Assembly (NCBI GenBank): GCA_017307165.1
Contig: JAFKGK010000010.1
Location: 38,006-102,005 of the forward strand
Source: Candidatus Melainabacteria bacterium
Lineage (GTDB): Bacteria > Cyanobacteriota > Vampirovibrionia > Obscuribacterales > Obscuribacteraceae
Direction: 5' to 3'
DNA: 64,000 nucleotides
Of this stretch, positions 52,435-62,521 are shown piece by piece. A model generated the notes under the pieces. It was not told the origin of the DNA, did no database searches, and saw only the letters and a program-made list of their open reading frames with translations. The position numbers and the translations under genes were made by a program. Positions within the stretch are counted from its first letter, which is position 1; each line of letters begins with the position of its first letter.

Positions 52435-54792
52435 TCAGGGTTTATAAAACGTCAACTCATTGCCTCTGATCACAAGCCCATTTTGCAAAGTCAGCACCGC
52501 GCGCATCTGAAAATAGCCAGCAGCAGGCAGCAAGGATTCGTCAATCATAATGGCGCGATTTTGGCCAGCTTGCACATCTTTGGTCTTTAGACCAGCATTT
52601 GCACTCTGGTCGGCTTGCTCAAAAAATTGATTGCTCTTGGTGATCTCGATTTTTACGTCTTTTATGGACTGCTTATCAAAGTAATCAGACAAACAAATTG
52701 GCATGATCAGATCAAGTGTCAAGGCCCTGGCATCAGCATTGAGGCGCACGCAGCCGTCCCGGCCCACCCTTATCTGCTTTGAGGCCAGTACCGGCGCTAC
52801 ATCACCATAAGCAGCTGGTCTTATAGACTGCAGTGTCATCTCTGCGCCACCTGGCAATTGCACAAAAACGGAGTCCGGACGCCCATCTACAAACCAGCCC
52901 GCCGAACGAGACACTGGCAGCAAGGCAAAATACTCACCATTTCCACATGCCTGCAGGTCTACCGCCCCCAAGACAGTCTCTCCCGAGCGTGCAGACATAG
53001 CACCTTTTGCTTTAACCTGACGTGCTCTTACAACCAGCAAATCGGCACTGGCAAGTCCCGTCATATCCACGGACAGACCATCCTGATATTGCACGTCCTT
53101 GATAGCGATCTCAGGACTGGGACCGTTTTTGTCCTGAGTGACCTGGATATGACCGAGGCTGTGAGGCTGTACACGAGGCAATAGCTCGACATTAGCGAGC
53201 TTTACCCTTTTGCTGCCGACAATGTCGGCATGCTGAAGCTCAAAAGCTCTTTTATCTGCATCCCAATGATATCGAGGCATCCCAACTGCAGCGATCTCCC
53301 GGTACCTTAACGGTTGCATAGCATCATTTTCAGCAAACAATAGTGGCTCAAAGGTCAATAGCGATTGAGATAGATCTTGGCTTTGAAATGGCGGCTGCAA
53401 GGTCATCTCATATGTCGGACCATTTAAGATCATGTGCGCGGCACCATTGCGATGCGGTATGCCAGTAACAAGACCCGCCATATTTTTACCGGCCAGCTCT
53501 CTGGACAGATCAGCGCTGGCCGATACGAGAGCCTTATTGCCGCGTCCAGCCTGCACCCACATGAGGTTGTTTTTGATAGCAATAGATGTGTTGATCGTTG
53601 CCAATGCAATCAGGAAACAAGCGGCCAAGATGCCAGCACCATCGCATCTCTTGCCGCGTCCAGGCAAAAGCAAAAGCACGGTCGATACAGCCAGAGGCAT
53701 CGTTAAAAAGAAGCAAAAGCGTGCCCCTTCTAGATCATATCCAAGCCCCCAGAGCTTGTATACAGGAGCAAGAGTCGTCAGGCCCCAGATGATGGCAAAT
53801 ACCAGCCACTCCCAGCGCAAGCGTAGACGCGACAGCTTGACGGCAAAAACAGTCGCCAGAGCAATCCATATCGGCATGAGAACGCTGGCTTGCCAGGCCT
53901 TGCCCTCTTTAAAAATACTAGTGGGTAATGGCAGGAGCAGTCGCCGTACCGTATCTATATCGAGCCAACGGGTGACGGCATTGGCCGCCTGTGCATCGCC
54001 TATACCATTGACGTAGCCACCCAGTAGAGTGCCTAGAGCCAGATATCTGAGGATGAAATATAGGATGAGGGACGCAAACAATGGCCACGTGACTTTAAAA
54101 GCATGCCTTAAGCGAGCAGGACGCTCGCCAAATAAAAACACGGCAGCATAAGCGACGATAGGCAAGCCAATGGCCATCTCCTTTGTCCACATCGCCAACC
54201 ACCAGCACACCACTGATGACACCATCATCATGGTGGCTCTCGCACCATGAGCCATCATTTTTTCTCCTGCCATCAAGCACAAGAGCGAGGCAAGATAAAA
54301 CGCACAGCAGACTATATCGACACGTCCCACTACCCAGCTAACGCTCTCGCTATGGAGAGGAGATACTGCAAACAATAAAGCAGCAAAAAACGCCGCGACA
54401 TTAGCCAGAGCCGGATTGGCTCTGGCAGCCAGCATCCTGACCAGCACAAACAACTCGATCACGCACACATTAAAAGACAGGACGTTAGTCAGGTAAAAGC
54501 CAAAAGCATTGACGCCCCAGACAGCGTGATCGACCAAGAGCGAGATCAAAAGCCAGGGGCGCCAGACGGCCATGCTGGGGATCTGCATAAAATTACCGGT
54601 AAAATTGGCCCAGATCAGATCGTATCGACCTGCTAAGATCCGCGCACAATAGGCGACCTCGCCAAAATCATCAGCGAGGAAATAACTAGTAAGCGTGCGC
54701 CCAAAGATCAGCCAGACGATTGCGGACAATGCGATCAAAGCGAGCACAGCCCCCTGTCGCCCTTGCATCCGAGTCTTTAGAGATACGCTCAC
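52435..54792 (-). CDS. TMTC/PMT-like GT-C membrane protein
   Basis: A 785-residue membrane protein with about eleven TM segments in the first two thirds. The acidic first loop FLADDFGEVAYCARIL carries the DD motif. The third TM region has SPLHSESVSWVVGRVDIVCC, a pattern typical of TMTC/PMT-type O-mannosyltransferases (His-x-Glu then Arg-Val-Asp). TKEMAIGLPIVAYAAVFLFG follows. From about residue 440 there is a soluble C-terminal part with beta-rich character. It shares ATGA with the preceding gene (54789), so translation is coupled in a three-gene unit. The substrate is unknown; transfer of a lipid-linked sugar is inferred. Confidence 0.78.
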   Translation of the reverse strand: MSVSLKTRMQGRQGAVLALIALSAIVWLIFGRTLTSYFLADDFGEVAYCARILAGRYDLIWANFTGNFMQIPSMAVWRPWLLISLLVDHAVWGVNAFGFYLTNVLSFNVCVIELFVLVRMLAARANPALANVAAFFAALLFAVSPLHSESVSWVVGRVDIVCCAFYLASLLCLMAGEKMMAHGARATMMMVSSVVCWWLAMWTKEMAIGLPIVAYAAVFLFGERPARLRHAFKVTWPLFASLILYFILRYLALGTLLGGYVNGIGDAQAANAVTRWLDIDTVRRLLLPLPTSIFKEGKAWQASVLMPIWIALATVFAVKLSRLRLRWEWLVFAIIWGLTTLAPVYKLWGLGYDLEGARFCFFLTMPLAVSTVLLLLPGRGKRCDGAGILAACFLIALATINTSIAIKNNLMWVQAGRGNKALVSASADLSRELAGKNMAGLVTGIPHRNGAAHMILNGPTYEMTLQPPFQSQDLSQSLLTFEPLLFAENDAMQPLRYREIAAVGMPRYHWDADKRAFELQHADIVGSKRVKLANVELLPRVQPHSLGHIQVTQDKNGPSPEIAIKDVQYQDGLSVDMTGLASADLLVVRARQVKAKGAMSARSGETVLGAVDLQACGNGEYFALLPVSRSAGWFVDGRPDSVFVQLPGGAEMTLQSIRPAAYGDVAPVLASKQIRVGRDGCVRLNADARALTLDLIMPICLSDYFDKQSIKDVKIEITKSNQFFEQADQSANAGLKTKDVQAGQNRAIMIDESLLPAAGYFQMRAVLTLQNGLVIRGNELTFYKP

Positions 54793-57485
54793 AATACGAT
54801 CTCCTTTTGATTGGCAAATAGAGGAGGCCGCACATCGTATTGCATGCGCATGCTGGCCTTGTCAGGACGCGTCGCCCGATCAGCAAAAGTCAGCGACACC
54901 TTGCAATCATGGGCTCTAAGCCCCTGCAGGTCTAGGGGTAGCGACACCGAGTATTTGTTGGTGCCGATCAATGGTTTTAGCCAGGGCAAAAACATATGCC
55001 GAGCCACCATCCGACCATCTTGCTCGACTCTATAATCGAGCCTGAGGACGGGGCGCAAATCAGTGATACGGGTCGATGGAGTGTCCTTAATATTTGCCAC
55101 GCTCTTGGCCTCGTAGCTCACACTCAATAGGGCAGGGCGGCGGCTCGCAGGCTCCGGCAATGGCATATCCAGTTGCAAAACAGCATCCTCTGGCCTGGCC
55201 GACTTCTGGATCACGGTATCGCTCATGGTGTCACGTGCCTTGCGTGCGATTTGTGGCACCCCCACGAGCATGACATTGGTATCGCCGATCATATTGCCGG
55301 CAGTCTCGCGATTGAGCTCTATCTGCCAGCTACCGGCGTTTGGTCTCTCGACCTCTACAGACTCGTCATATCTTGTGTCGGTCAGCCCCTCGTCATTTTC
55401 GACCCCGTAAAAAGCCTTTTCCCATGAGTACTGATATCGGCCAGGCAGTGTATTTGTCTTTTTACCAATAACCTTTTTACGCGAAAACAACTTGAGCGAC
55501 CTACCATCCTTCTGAGACATCTCTATGGGCAAGCGCCGCTCTCTGTTTAAGATTTCAGCCACCTTCACGATATTTCCAACCGGATAAAAGTGCCACTGTC
55601 TAAGCTCAGTATTTGTGACGCCACTAGGCGCAGACAGACAATCAAAGATCCAGGAGCACTCGAGATAACCGCAGCCGGCATCCATCATTTTGCTCAGCGA
55701 CCAGTCGTCAAGCAATGAGAGCGCTGGCAGCGGCGCAGTATTTACGGGCCTTTCGCCCAGACTGAGCGAGAGACGATCGCATTGCAGATGACCATTATCT
55801 CCGTCCACTGCGACATACCAGTCAAGCCCGGTGGGCAATTTGCGCCCCTCAGCCAAAACAAACTCGGACTTGATGCACTCACCCTTTTTGGCCATTTCGA
55901 TGACTGTTTCACCAGATCTACCATTGGCTCTTTGCTGCATGAGTGCGAGAGGCATAAAAAACATCAGATAGATGGCAAAAGCAAAGCGAAACGGCCAGAT
56001 ATAACCCTCGAGATTTTTGGAGCATTTATACAGAGACACGCACCAGGTCGAGGCCACCACACCGCAAAAAAGTATGCGCCCCAGAGCATCGGACGAACGC
56101 ACCGAGATAAACCGGATAAAATCTCCCGAATCAAGCCAGCGCGAAAGGTCGTCGCGAAAAAACAAAAGCAGCAATATCGGGCACAAAACGGCCAGCTTTG
56201 GCCAGATGGAAGCCTGGTGATATTTGTTGAGCTGTGCAACCCGATAAGCCCCCACTGCCGCGATACCGAGTAAGACGGGCATGGCCATGAGGTTATAGCG
56301 TGGCACGGTGATAAAAAGGAGGAAAGGCAGGTTGACCGCTAAAAGAGAAAAGAAAAAAAGGCGACCAATGATTTTTTTGCCTGCCGCCTTTTGTCGGTCT
56401 AGAAACACGCACAGCACAGTCCCCAGCAAGGCAAGCATCAAGACGATCTCATGATAGAGGACCTGCCATTTAAAAGTAAAAAAGCCGATAGGAGTCCTAA
56501 AATCATTCCAGGGAAATTTGTACAATCTTGCCGGTTTATCCATCATCAATCGCAAAAACCGGCTGGGGCTCTCTTTATAGGCTTCCCTGATCAACTGGGT
56601 GTATGACTTTTTTTCGATGCCGCTACCGTCTGGATACGGATAGCTCAAAAAGCCTTGTATAGCTGTATTGGTGCCGATAAAGAGATTGTATTGGCCGACT
56701 CTGTCGACAACAAAACTAGTCTTATTGAAAGCGCTCTTCTGCAAGACGAACCAGGGAGCAATGACTACGATACAACCCGCGACAAAAGCAGCAAGATTGA
56801 TCGCGCGTGGTTTGAGCGCTGCACGATCTTTGATGGCCGCAAATACGAGCGCAAGGACCAGTATGCCCGTCGTCTCCAGCGTCAACAGCATCATCGACGA
56901 CCTGGTCAATTGCAGTGCTATCAACAAAAAGCCAGTAAATGCCAGATAGAGGTTGCGAGATTTTTCATTTGAAGCAAACCAGGCTCTCAGCCCGAGGTAG
57001 AGAGCTCCCATCTCTAGTGTGGTGGCAAAAGACTCTGAGTAGAGTCGTGCGGCATTGACTATAAAACCAGGATATAGAGCGGCCGCACCACCTGCGATAC
57101 AAGCAATGCGCTTGCCCCAGAGCATCTCCACGATCAAGATCAACAGCACGACTATCGCAGTCGAGGTAAAAGCCTGCACCACCAGAGATATCGTGATCGC
57201 TGCAGTGCCTGCCGCAAAACTGGCACCACAGATACTGGCGCAAAGAGAGAGAAAAACCGGAAAAGTCGGGCCGGAGATGACAAACTCTTTCCAGCCGCTA
57301 AAATCAGGGTGAAAGATATCGAGCTTTTGCAAGACCTGGCAGTAGCGCAGATACTCAGAAGCATCGGCAACGCCGGCCAGAGACAAATTGGCTGGATCGA
57401 GGTTAAACCACAAGCGGATCGCTAATGCCACCACAGAGATCAAAGCCACTATCCAGACATAATGTGCCTTCAAAATATCTATCAA
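54789..57485 (-). CDS. Large GT-C (family 39-like) membrane protein with C-terminal ectodomain
   Basis: An 898-residue relative of the genes at 7490 and 30936. About twelve TM segments; the first loop reads SLAGVADASEYLRYCQVL. Shared motifs are QYNLFIGTNTAIQGF and MMDKPARLYKFPWNDF. The ectodomain begins LDWYVAVDGDNGHLQCD at about residue 565, then has LRQWHFYPVGNIVK and ends in a long beta-rich domain (residues ~690-898). It is the middle gene of a minus-strand operon: the GT4 gene ends inside its first codons (ATGA) and the TMTC-like gene begins inside its last. Expected to transfer a lipid-linked sugar; acceptor unknown. Confidence 0.8.
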   Translation of the reverse strand: MIDILKAHYVWIVALISVVALAIRLWFNLDPANLSLAGVADASEYLRYCQVLQKLDIFHPDFSGWKEFVISGPTFPVFLSLCASICGASFAAGTAAITISLVVQAFTSTAIVVLLILIVEMLWGKRIACIAGGAAALYPGFIVNAARLYSESFATTLEMGALYLGLRAWFASNEKSRNLYLAFTGFLLIALQLTRSSMMLLTLETTGILVLALVFAAIKDRAALKPRAINLAAFVAGCIVVIAPWFVLQKSAFNKTSFVVDRVGQYNLFIGTNTAIQGFLSYPYPDGSGIEKKSYTQLIREAYKESPSRFLRLMMDKPARLYKFPWNDFRTPIGFFTFKWQVLYHEIVLMLALLGTVLCVFLDRQKAAGKKIIGRLFFFSLLAVNLPFLLFITVPRYNLMAMPVLLGIAAVGAYRVAQLNKYHQASIWPKLAVLCPILLLLFFRDDLSRWLDSGDFIRFISVRSSDALGRILFCGVVASTWCVSLYKCSKNLEGYIWPFRFAFAIYLMFFMPLALMQQRANGRSGETVIEMAKKGECIKSEFVLAEGRKLPTGLDWYVAVDGDNGHLQCDRLSLSLGERPVNTAPLPALSLLDDWSLSKMMDAGCGYLECSWIFDCLSAPSGVTNTELRQWHFYPVGNIVKVAEILNRERRLPIEMSQKDGRSLKLFSRKKVIGKKTNTLPGRYQYSWEKAFYGVENDEGLTDTRYDESVEVERPNAGSWQIELNRETAGNMIGDTNVMLVGVPQIARKARDTMSDTVIQKSARPEDAVLQLDMPLPEPASRRPALLSVSYEAKSVANIKDTPSTRITDLRPVLRLDYRVEQDGRMVARHMFLPWLKPLIGTNKYSVSLPLDLQGLRAHDCKVSLTFADRATRPDKASMRMQYDVRPPLFANQKEIVL

Positions 57486-59029
57486 TCCTGCAAGACCGAC
57501 TCGTAGGATTCTCTTTCTTGATCTTTTTTTGCTATAGCATCGTTGAGATCACGGAGAGATGCAGGCATCGACTCCTCCCTAAAGCCCATAGCCCCAAAGA
57601 TCATACGAGCTATGCGATTGACGATCTTTGCCAGGAGCAAGCGAGGCCTGGCCTTGGCAAGGCGGCCCCAGTGAGTGATCCTAAACCTGATGGATCGCTG
57701 ATACAGCATGTCGTAGAGAGCCTTATCAAAGCTATCGATAAACTCCACAGCCGATTGGAGCATCTTGTCACTATCGTGCCTGTACATGCGACCTTCATTG
57801 GTGTCAGCATGTCTTGCATCAAATCTCTGGCGAGCCAACTCATACAAAGCCTGAGTCTGTCTGGCGATCTCCTTACGATCAAATGCTCGGACTGCATGCT
57901 CTCGAGCACCCTTAGCGAGCGCCGCGCGTAGATCTTTATCATTTGCCAATTTGATTATCGCCTCAGCCAGAGCATCAGCATCTCTTGGTGGCACGATCAG
58001 CCCGGTCTGTCCATCGATTACATACTCTTTGGTGCCACCAGCCGAAGACCCGATCACCGGTGCTCCGCAGGCCATGGCCTCTAACGATGTATAAGGAGAA
58101 TTATCATAGACAGATGGCACTACCGAAATGTCGGCAGAACGATAATAAGCAGGCAATGCACTCAGAGCAATGCGATTGATAAACTGCACGTGATCGCTGG
58201 CACCACCTGCCGCCAGACGCTGTTTTAGATCGGCCAGCACAGAGCTGCCACCCTTGCCTGTCATAGTATCGTCGCCAAGGATGATAAACCGGACATCGGG
58301 CACCTGTGCCACTACTTTTGGTATCGCATCGATCAAGTACTGGATACCTTTACGCTCCTCCAGACGACCGACAAACAGCACGTTGAGCTTGTCATTGTCT
58401 ATCTCGCGCGGCCCCTCAGGGGTAAAGACGCTGGTATCTATAGGATTGCGGACTATCGCAATCTTTGACAGATCGTAGCCCAGATCGCCGGCCACAAACT
58501 CTGCTAGATCGTTGGAAGGTGAGGTTATAACCTGCGCAGACAGCATTGCCACGCGTTCGAGAGCGGCAACAAATTGATGATCAAACGACGGCTGCACATT
58601 GTGCAATTTTTCGGCAATAAACTTGGAGTGAGGAGTATAGAGCCTGATCGTCAATGGCACTACCTGAGCGATGGAAGGATAAAGGCCCTCAGCCAGGAGC
58701 TCTGGAGTATCGACGGCATCAAAGGGCTTTTGTCGATGCAATTCCATAAATTTTGCATACAAGGCAGTGCTCGTGCCCAAGACGTATTTGGAGTAGGGCA
58801 TGCACATTGCCACCACCGCGAGCTTGGTCTTGAATGGGTATAATTGCACGCGATGCACAGGGATGCCATTATCGTCCTGGACACTGGCTTTTTCTTTAGC
58901 AAGCGCCACGACCACGACATCATGGCCAAGGCTTTTGAGCCCTTGAGCCAGGTGCTGAGTAAAGGTAGCGATGCCCCCAAAACCTGTTTCGGGCGGGTAT
59001 TCTCTAGATATTAGACAGATTCTCATCAC
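57482..59029 (-). CDS. GT4-family glycosyltransferase
   Basis: GT-B retaining transferase in the cytosol. N-terminal domain: MMRICLISREYPPETGFGG then IATFTQHLAQGLKSLGHDV. C-terminal donor-binding domain: LFVGRLEERKGIQYLIDAIP, SVYDNSPYTSLEAMACGAPV with the catalytic Glu-x7-Glu-like pattern, and GLIVPPRDADALAEAIIKLA. The last ~100 residues form a charged, helical extension (MLYQRSIRFRITHWGRLAKA then AKKDQERESYESVLQD) that normal GT4 enzymes lack and that may anchor to a membrane or partner. The gene leads the coupled operon with the two GT-C genes. Donor sugar unknown. Confidence 0.9.
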   Translation of the reverse strand: MMRICLISREYPPETGFGGIATFTQHLAQGLKSLGHDVVVVALAKEKASVQDDNGIPVHRVQLYPFKTKLAVVAMCMPYSKYVLGTSTALYAKFMELHRQKPFDAVDTPELLAEGLYPSIAQVVPLTIRLYTPHSKFIAEKLHNVQPSFDHQFVAALERVAMLSAQVITSPSNDLAEFVAGDLGYDLSKIAIVRNPIDTSVFTPEGPREIDNDKLNVLFVGRLEERKGIQYLIDAIPKVVAQVPDVRFIILGDDTMTGKGGSSVLADLKQRLAAGGASDHVQFINRIALSALPAYYRSADISVVPSVYDNSPYTSLEAMACGAPVIGSSAGGTKEYVIDGQTGLIVPPRDADALAEAIIKLANDKDLRAALAKGAREHAVRAFDRKEIARQTQALYELARQRFDARHADTNEGRMYRHDSDKMLQSAVEFIDSFDKALYDMLYQRSIRFRITHWGRLAKARPRLLLAKIVNRIARMIFGAMGFREESMPASLRDLNDAIAKKDQERESYESVLQD

Positions 59030-59104
59030 GCTTATTTTAGCTAAGTCACGAGATAATGAGGATTAACAACACTTAGAGAGCAACATAAGTCCTCAAAGCG
59101 ACAC

Positions 59105-60490
59105 ATGAAAAGAGTTTTACTTACTAGTCACAAGTTTTTTCCTGAGCATCGAGCCGGGACAGAAGTGCTCACTTTGAGAACAGCCCAAGAATTGCAGAGG
59201 CGAGGCCATGAGGTCCTCGTACTGGCCGCCAATCCTCCGGACCAGGATGCTAGAGCTAGAGTCGGACAAGCCCAGACCAATCGCTACACCTACGAAGGCA
59301 TTCCCGTAGTCATCATCGAAGAAGGCCTCAGGCTGCGCAACAACGACTTTTATCATGAGTATGACAATCCAGATCTAGTGCCGTTTTTTAACGATTTGCT
59401 CGACGAGTTTAAGCCCGATATCGTGCAAATAAATCACTGTCAAAATCTTTCAGCAACGATCATAGATGCGGCAAAGAGTCGCAAAATCCCGGTGATCTTA
59501 TACGCCACTGATTTTTGGTTTATCTGTCCGATCGTGCAATTGATCCTCCCTGATGGCAACGTATGCCGAGGGCCGGCGCCCGATGCATCAAACTGCGCCA
59601 CTTGCTACACCCCGCACCTTTTACCCGACTCCAGCCAAGTTGCAGAGGCGCTTGCCGCTCGCCTGCCAATAGCAGCACCACTGATAAGAGTAGCCCAACC
59701 GGCACTCGGTGCGGCTTATAGGGAGCTCAAAAAACCATCTGCCCTGGCAGCGACAAAGGCCAGACCTGCGTACCTGCGACAACAAGCCAATAAGCTAGAC
59801 AAAATCCTCGTGCCGACGGCATTGATGCGAGATCTATTTGTAGAAAACGGCATTGATAGAGACCTCATACAGGTCTGCCACTTTGGCATCGACCTCGAAG
59901 AGCTTGTCAAACACACGAGAAAGACGCCATCCCGCAATTTTCGCATCGGCTATATCGGTACTTTTTACAATCACAAAGGCGTCGATCTGCTAATCAACGC
60001 CTTTAACAATCTTTCTCCCCAATCCGCTCAGCTAGCGACCCTCAAACTTTACGGCAATCAAAATCAATTTCCAGATTATTTTATCGAGCTGCAAAAACTA
60101 GCTCAGGGCAACGCAAATATCCAGTTTTGCGGGACTTTTCCTAACTCGGACTATGGCAAGATCATGCAAGACCTGGACATACTGGTCGTGCCATCGCGCT
60201 GGTACGAAAACACTCCTCTGGTGATGCAGTCTGCACTGGCGACTAGAACGCCATTGATAGTCACAGATCTGGGAGGCATGTCAGAGCTCGTAGAGCACGA
60301 GCGCAACGGTTTATTATTCAAACTTAATGACTGGCACGATCTGAGAGATCAGTTGGAGAGAGTGATCGGCAATCGCCAGTTTTACGAGCATCTGGTCAGT
60401 AACATTGCAGATGAGAGATCTGTGGCTGCCATGGTCGATGATATAGAATCAGTCTATTTGGAGACCTCACAAAAACAGGGACAGGATTAG
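59105..60490 (+). CDS. GT4-family glycosyltransferase
   Basis: GT-B fold transferase of 461 residues. Start: RVLLTSHKFFPEHRAGTEVL then LRTAQELQRRGHEVLVLAA. Mid-chain Cys-containing insert GNVCRGPAPDASNCATCYTP is a mark of one GT4 subfamily. The donor domain shows FRIGYIGTFYNHKGVDLLIN, VPSRWYENTPLVMQSALATR and TDLGGMSELVEHERNGLLFK. The gene is the first of a plus-strand set with the epimerase (7-base gap) and the GT2 gene. Divergent from the GT4 gene at 59029 with a 75-base space that holds a GATAAT-like -10. Role: elongation of a surface glycan, donor unknown. Confidence 0.9.
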   Translation: MKRVLLTSHKFFPEHRAGTEVLTLRTAQELQRRGHEVLVLAANPPDQDARARVGQAQTNRYTYEGIPVVIIEEGLRLRNNDFYHEYDNPDLVPFFNDLLDEFKPDIVQINHCQNLSATIIDAAKSRKIPVILYATDFWFICPIVQLILPDGNVCRGPAPDASNCATCYTPHLLPDSSQVAEALAARLPIAAPLIRVAQPALGAAYRELKKPSALAATKARPAYLRQQANKLDKILVPTALMRDLFVENGIDRDLIQVCHFGIDLEELVKHTRKTPSRNFRIGYIGTFYNHKGVDLLINAFNNLSPQSAQLATLKLYGNQNQFPDYFIELQKLAQGNANIQFCGTFPNSDYGKIMQDLDILVVPSRWYENTPLVMQSALATRTPLIVTDLGGMSELVEHERNGLLFKLNDWHDLRDQLERVIGNRQFYEHLVSNIADERSVAAMVDDIESVYLETSQKQGQD

Positions 60491-60497
60491 GGGCGAC

Positions 60498-61448
60498 ATG
60501 AAGGCACTGGTCACCGGCGGCAATGGTTTTATCGGCACTCATCTGGTCGATGCGCTCGTAGCGCAAGGTCATCAGGTCAGAGTACTGGACAGATACCCCA
60601 GCCGCTTTAAAGAGCCTCTGCCGCAGGTCGAGTATCTGGTCGGCGATCTAGGCAATCATGGCGAAATGGAAAATGCCATCAAAGATGTGGACTGGGTTTT
60701 TCATCTGGCCTACACCACTCTGCCTCAGACCTCCAACGATGACCCCGTTTACGACATCCGCTCCAATGTCATAGACACGGTGCAATTGCTCACCGAGTGC
60801 ACCAGAGGTGGGGTCAAAAAAGTGATCTTTATCTCATCTGGCGGCACGGTCTACGGTGTGCCCAAGACCACTCCCATCCAAGAGAGCCATACAAACGAGC
60901 CCATATGCTCTTATGGGATCACCAAACTAGCTATCGAAAAATACCTGCACCTCTTTCACGAGATACACGGTCTCGAATACGTGGTCGCTCGCCTTTCCAA
61001 TCCATATGGCGAGCTGCAAAATCCGCAAGCCAAGCAAGGAGCAATAGGGGTATTTCTCGGCCATGCAGCCCGCAACGAACCAATCACCATCTGGGGAGAC
61101 GGTGAGGTCATCAGAGATTATGTTTATATCACCGATACAATAGACGCCCTGATAGCAGCAGCTCAGTACCAACCTAAAGACAAAAAATCACCTCGTATCT
61201 TTAATGTCTCATCCGGCACGGGACACTCTCTCAATGACCTGGTAGCCACGATGAAAAAAATCGTCGGCCACAATATCACTATCAACTACACTCCCTCCAG
61301 ATCGCTAGACGTACCTGCCAACGTTTTGGACAATACCCTGGCTAGAGAGCACCTGGGCTGGCAGCCGCGTGTTTCTCTCGAGGACGGCATGGCGCGTAGT
61401 TGGGACTGGATTAACTCCTTTTATAGCAATCAACCCGTCCCGCATTAA
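60498..61448 (+). CDS. NAD-dependent epimerase/dehydratase (GalE-like)
   Basis: Extended SDR of 316 residues acting on a nucleotide sugar. Rossmann motif ALVTGGNGFIGTHLVDALV at the N-terminus, DRYPSRF (Asp of NAD preference), VFISSGGTVYGVPKTTPIQ with the catalytic Ser/Thr, and YGITKLAIEKYLHLFHEIHG (Tyr-x-x-x-Lys). The sugar-binding stretch RLSNPYGELQNPQAKQGAIG then DGEVIRDYVYITDTIDALIA follows. Closest type is UDP-glucose 4-epimerase, but 4,6-dehydratases share the fold. An AGGGG SD lies upstream of the ATG. Confidence 0.88.
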   Translation: MKALVTGGNGFIGTHLVDALVAQGHQVRVLDRYPSRFKEPLPQVEYLVGDLGNHGEMENAIKDVDWVFHLAYTTLPQTSNDDPVYDIRSNVIDTVQLLTECTRGGVKKVIFISSGGTVYGVPKTTPIQESHTNEPICSYGITKLAIEKYLHLFHEIHGLEYVVARLSNPYGELQNPQAKQGAIGVFLGHAARNEPITIWGDGEVIRDYVYITDTIDALIAAAQYQPKDKKSPRIFNVSSGTGHSLNDLVATMKKIVGHNITINYTPSRSLDVPANVLDNTLAREHLGWQPRVSLEDGMARSWDWINSFYSNQPVPH

Positions 61449-61474
61449 CATTGCCAAGTTGACCGTAAGGCAGG

Positions 61475-62521
61475 TTGTGCGAGAAAATCAGGTATACCTT
61501 GGAAACATGGACACTGATCTCGGGAAATGAGCAATTGTTAGATCTATCAGTAATCGTAGCCGTCTATAACGAAGACCCGCGCAATCTCTCAGCTATGCTG
61601 GACAAGCTCGAAGAAGTCTTGCGTCCGACGGACAGCAGCTACGAAGTGATCTTTGTGAATGACGGCTCCAGGCAACCTACCAGTCAAGCTCTCAGAGAGT
61701 TGGTCAAGCTTCATTCGCATGTAACCTTGATCGAGCTGGCACGCAATTTTGGCCAGCAAGCAGCAATCACATGCGGTCTCGATCACGCTCAAGGTCGTGC
61801 TGTAGTCAATATCGATTCCGATCTACAGGACCCGCCTGAGCTCATACCCGTCATGATGCAAAAATGGAATGAAGGCTATGACGTGGTCTATGCTCAAAGA
61901 TCCACTCGTAAAGACAGGTTTTTTAAACGCAAGACCGCCTATCTCTTTTATAGATTGCTTGGTTCTATGTCGACAGTGCAGATCCCTGTAGACTCAGGCG
62001 ACTTTAGACTCATGGATCGCAAGGTAGTCGATGCCCTTGCATCATTACCCGAAAAAACCAGATTTATCCGTGGCATGGTGCCATGGCTGGGCTTTAAGCA
62101 GATAGGCATCCCCATCGATCGCGGAGCCAGGGAAGTTGGCGAAAGCACTTACACACTCAAAAAACTAATCACTCTGGCCCTCGATGGCCTGTTGGCCTTT
62201 AGCTCGGCTCCTTTATATGCAGTACCTTTGATCGGTGCTGGCCTGGCGGCAATAGGCGCACTGGCCCTAGTCGCCACCATGCTAATAAGCAAATTTAGCA
62301 ATTGGCCGTTATTGCTTGTCGAGGCCATGATGCTCTTTACCGGCATACAGATCACAACTACCGGTATTGTCTCGCTTTATCTGGGGCGGGTGCTCGATGA
62401 GACCAGGGCGAGGCCGACGTATATCGTTGGTTGCGTTAAGACTTCAACAAACAGCATTTACGCACAACTTCCTCAGTCAATCAATAATTCAGAACTGTTT
62501 GATTTGCAAACTAAGGGGTAG
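61475..62521 (+). CDS. GT2 polyprenyl-phosphate glycosyltransferase (DPM1/ArnC-like)
   Basis: Transfers a sugar from a nucleotide donor to polyprenyl phosphate, producing the donors that GT-C enzymes use. The GT-A domain has DLSVIVAVYNEDPRNL, YEVIFVNDGSRQPTSQALR, ARNFGQQAAITCGLDHAQGR and the DXD-like NIDSDLQDPPELIPVM. The later PVDSGDFRLMDRKVVDALAS is typical of the family. Two TM segments follow (SAPLYAVPLIGAGLAAIGAL, LLVEAMMLFTGIQITTTGIV) and then YLGRVLDETRARPTYIV. Start uncertain: TTG at 61475 (AAGG upstream) or TTG at 61499. Ends 11 bases into the convergent hydrolase gene. Confidence 0.9.
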   Translation: MCEKIRYTLETWTLISGNEQLLDLSVIVAVYNEDPRNLSAMLDKLEEVLRPTDSSYEVIFVNDGSRQPTSQALRELVKLHSHVTLIELARNFGQQAAITCGLDHAQGRAVVNIDSDLQDPPELIPVMMQKWNEGYDVVYAQRSTRKDRFFKRKTAYLFYRLLGSMSTVQIPVDSGDFRLMDRKVVDALASLPEKTRFIRGMVPWLGFKQIGIPIDRGAREVGESTYTLKKLITLALDGLLAFSSAPLYAVPLIGAGLAAIGALALVATMLISKFSNWPLLLVEAMMLFTGIQITTTGIVSLYLGRVLDETRARPTYIVGCVKTSTNSIYAQLPQSINNSELFDLQTKG

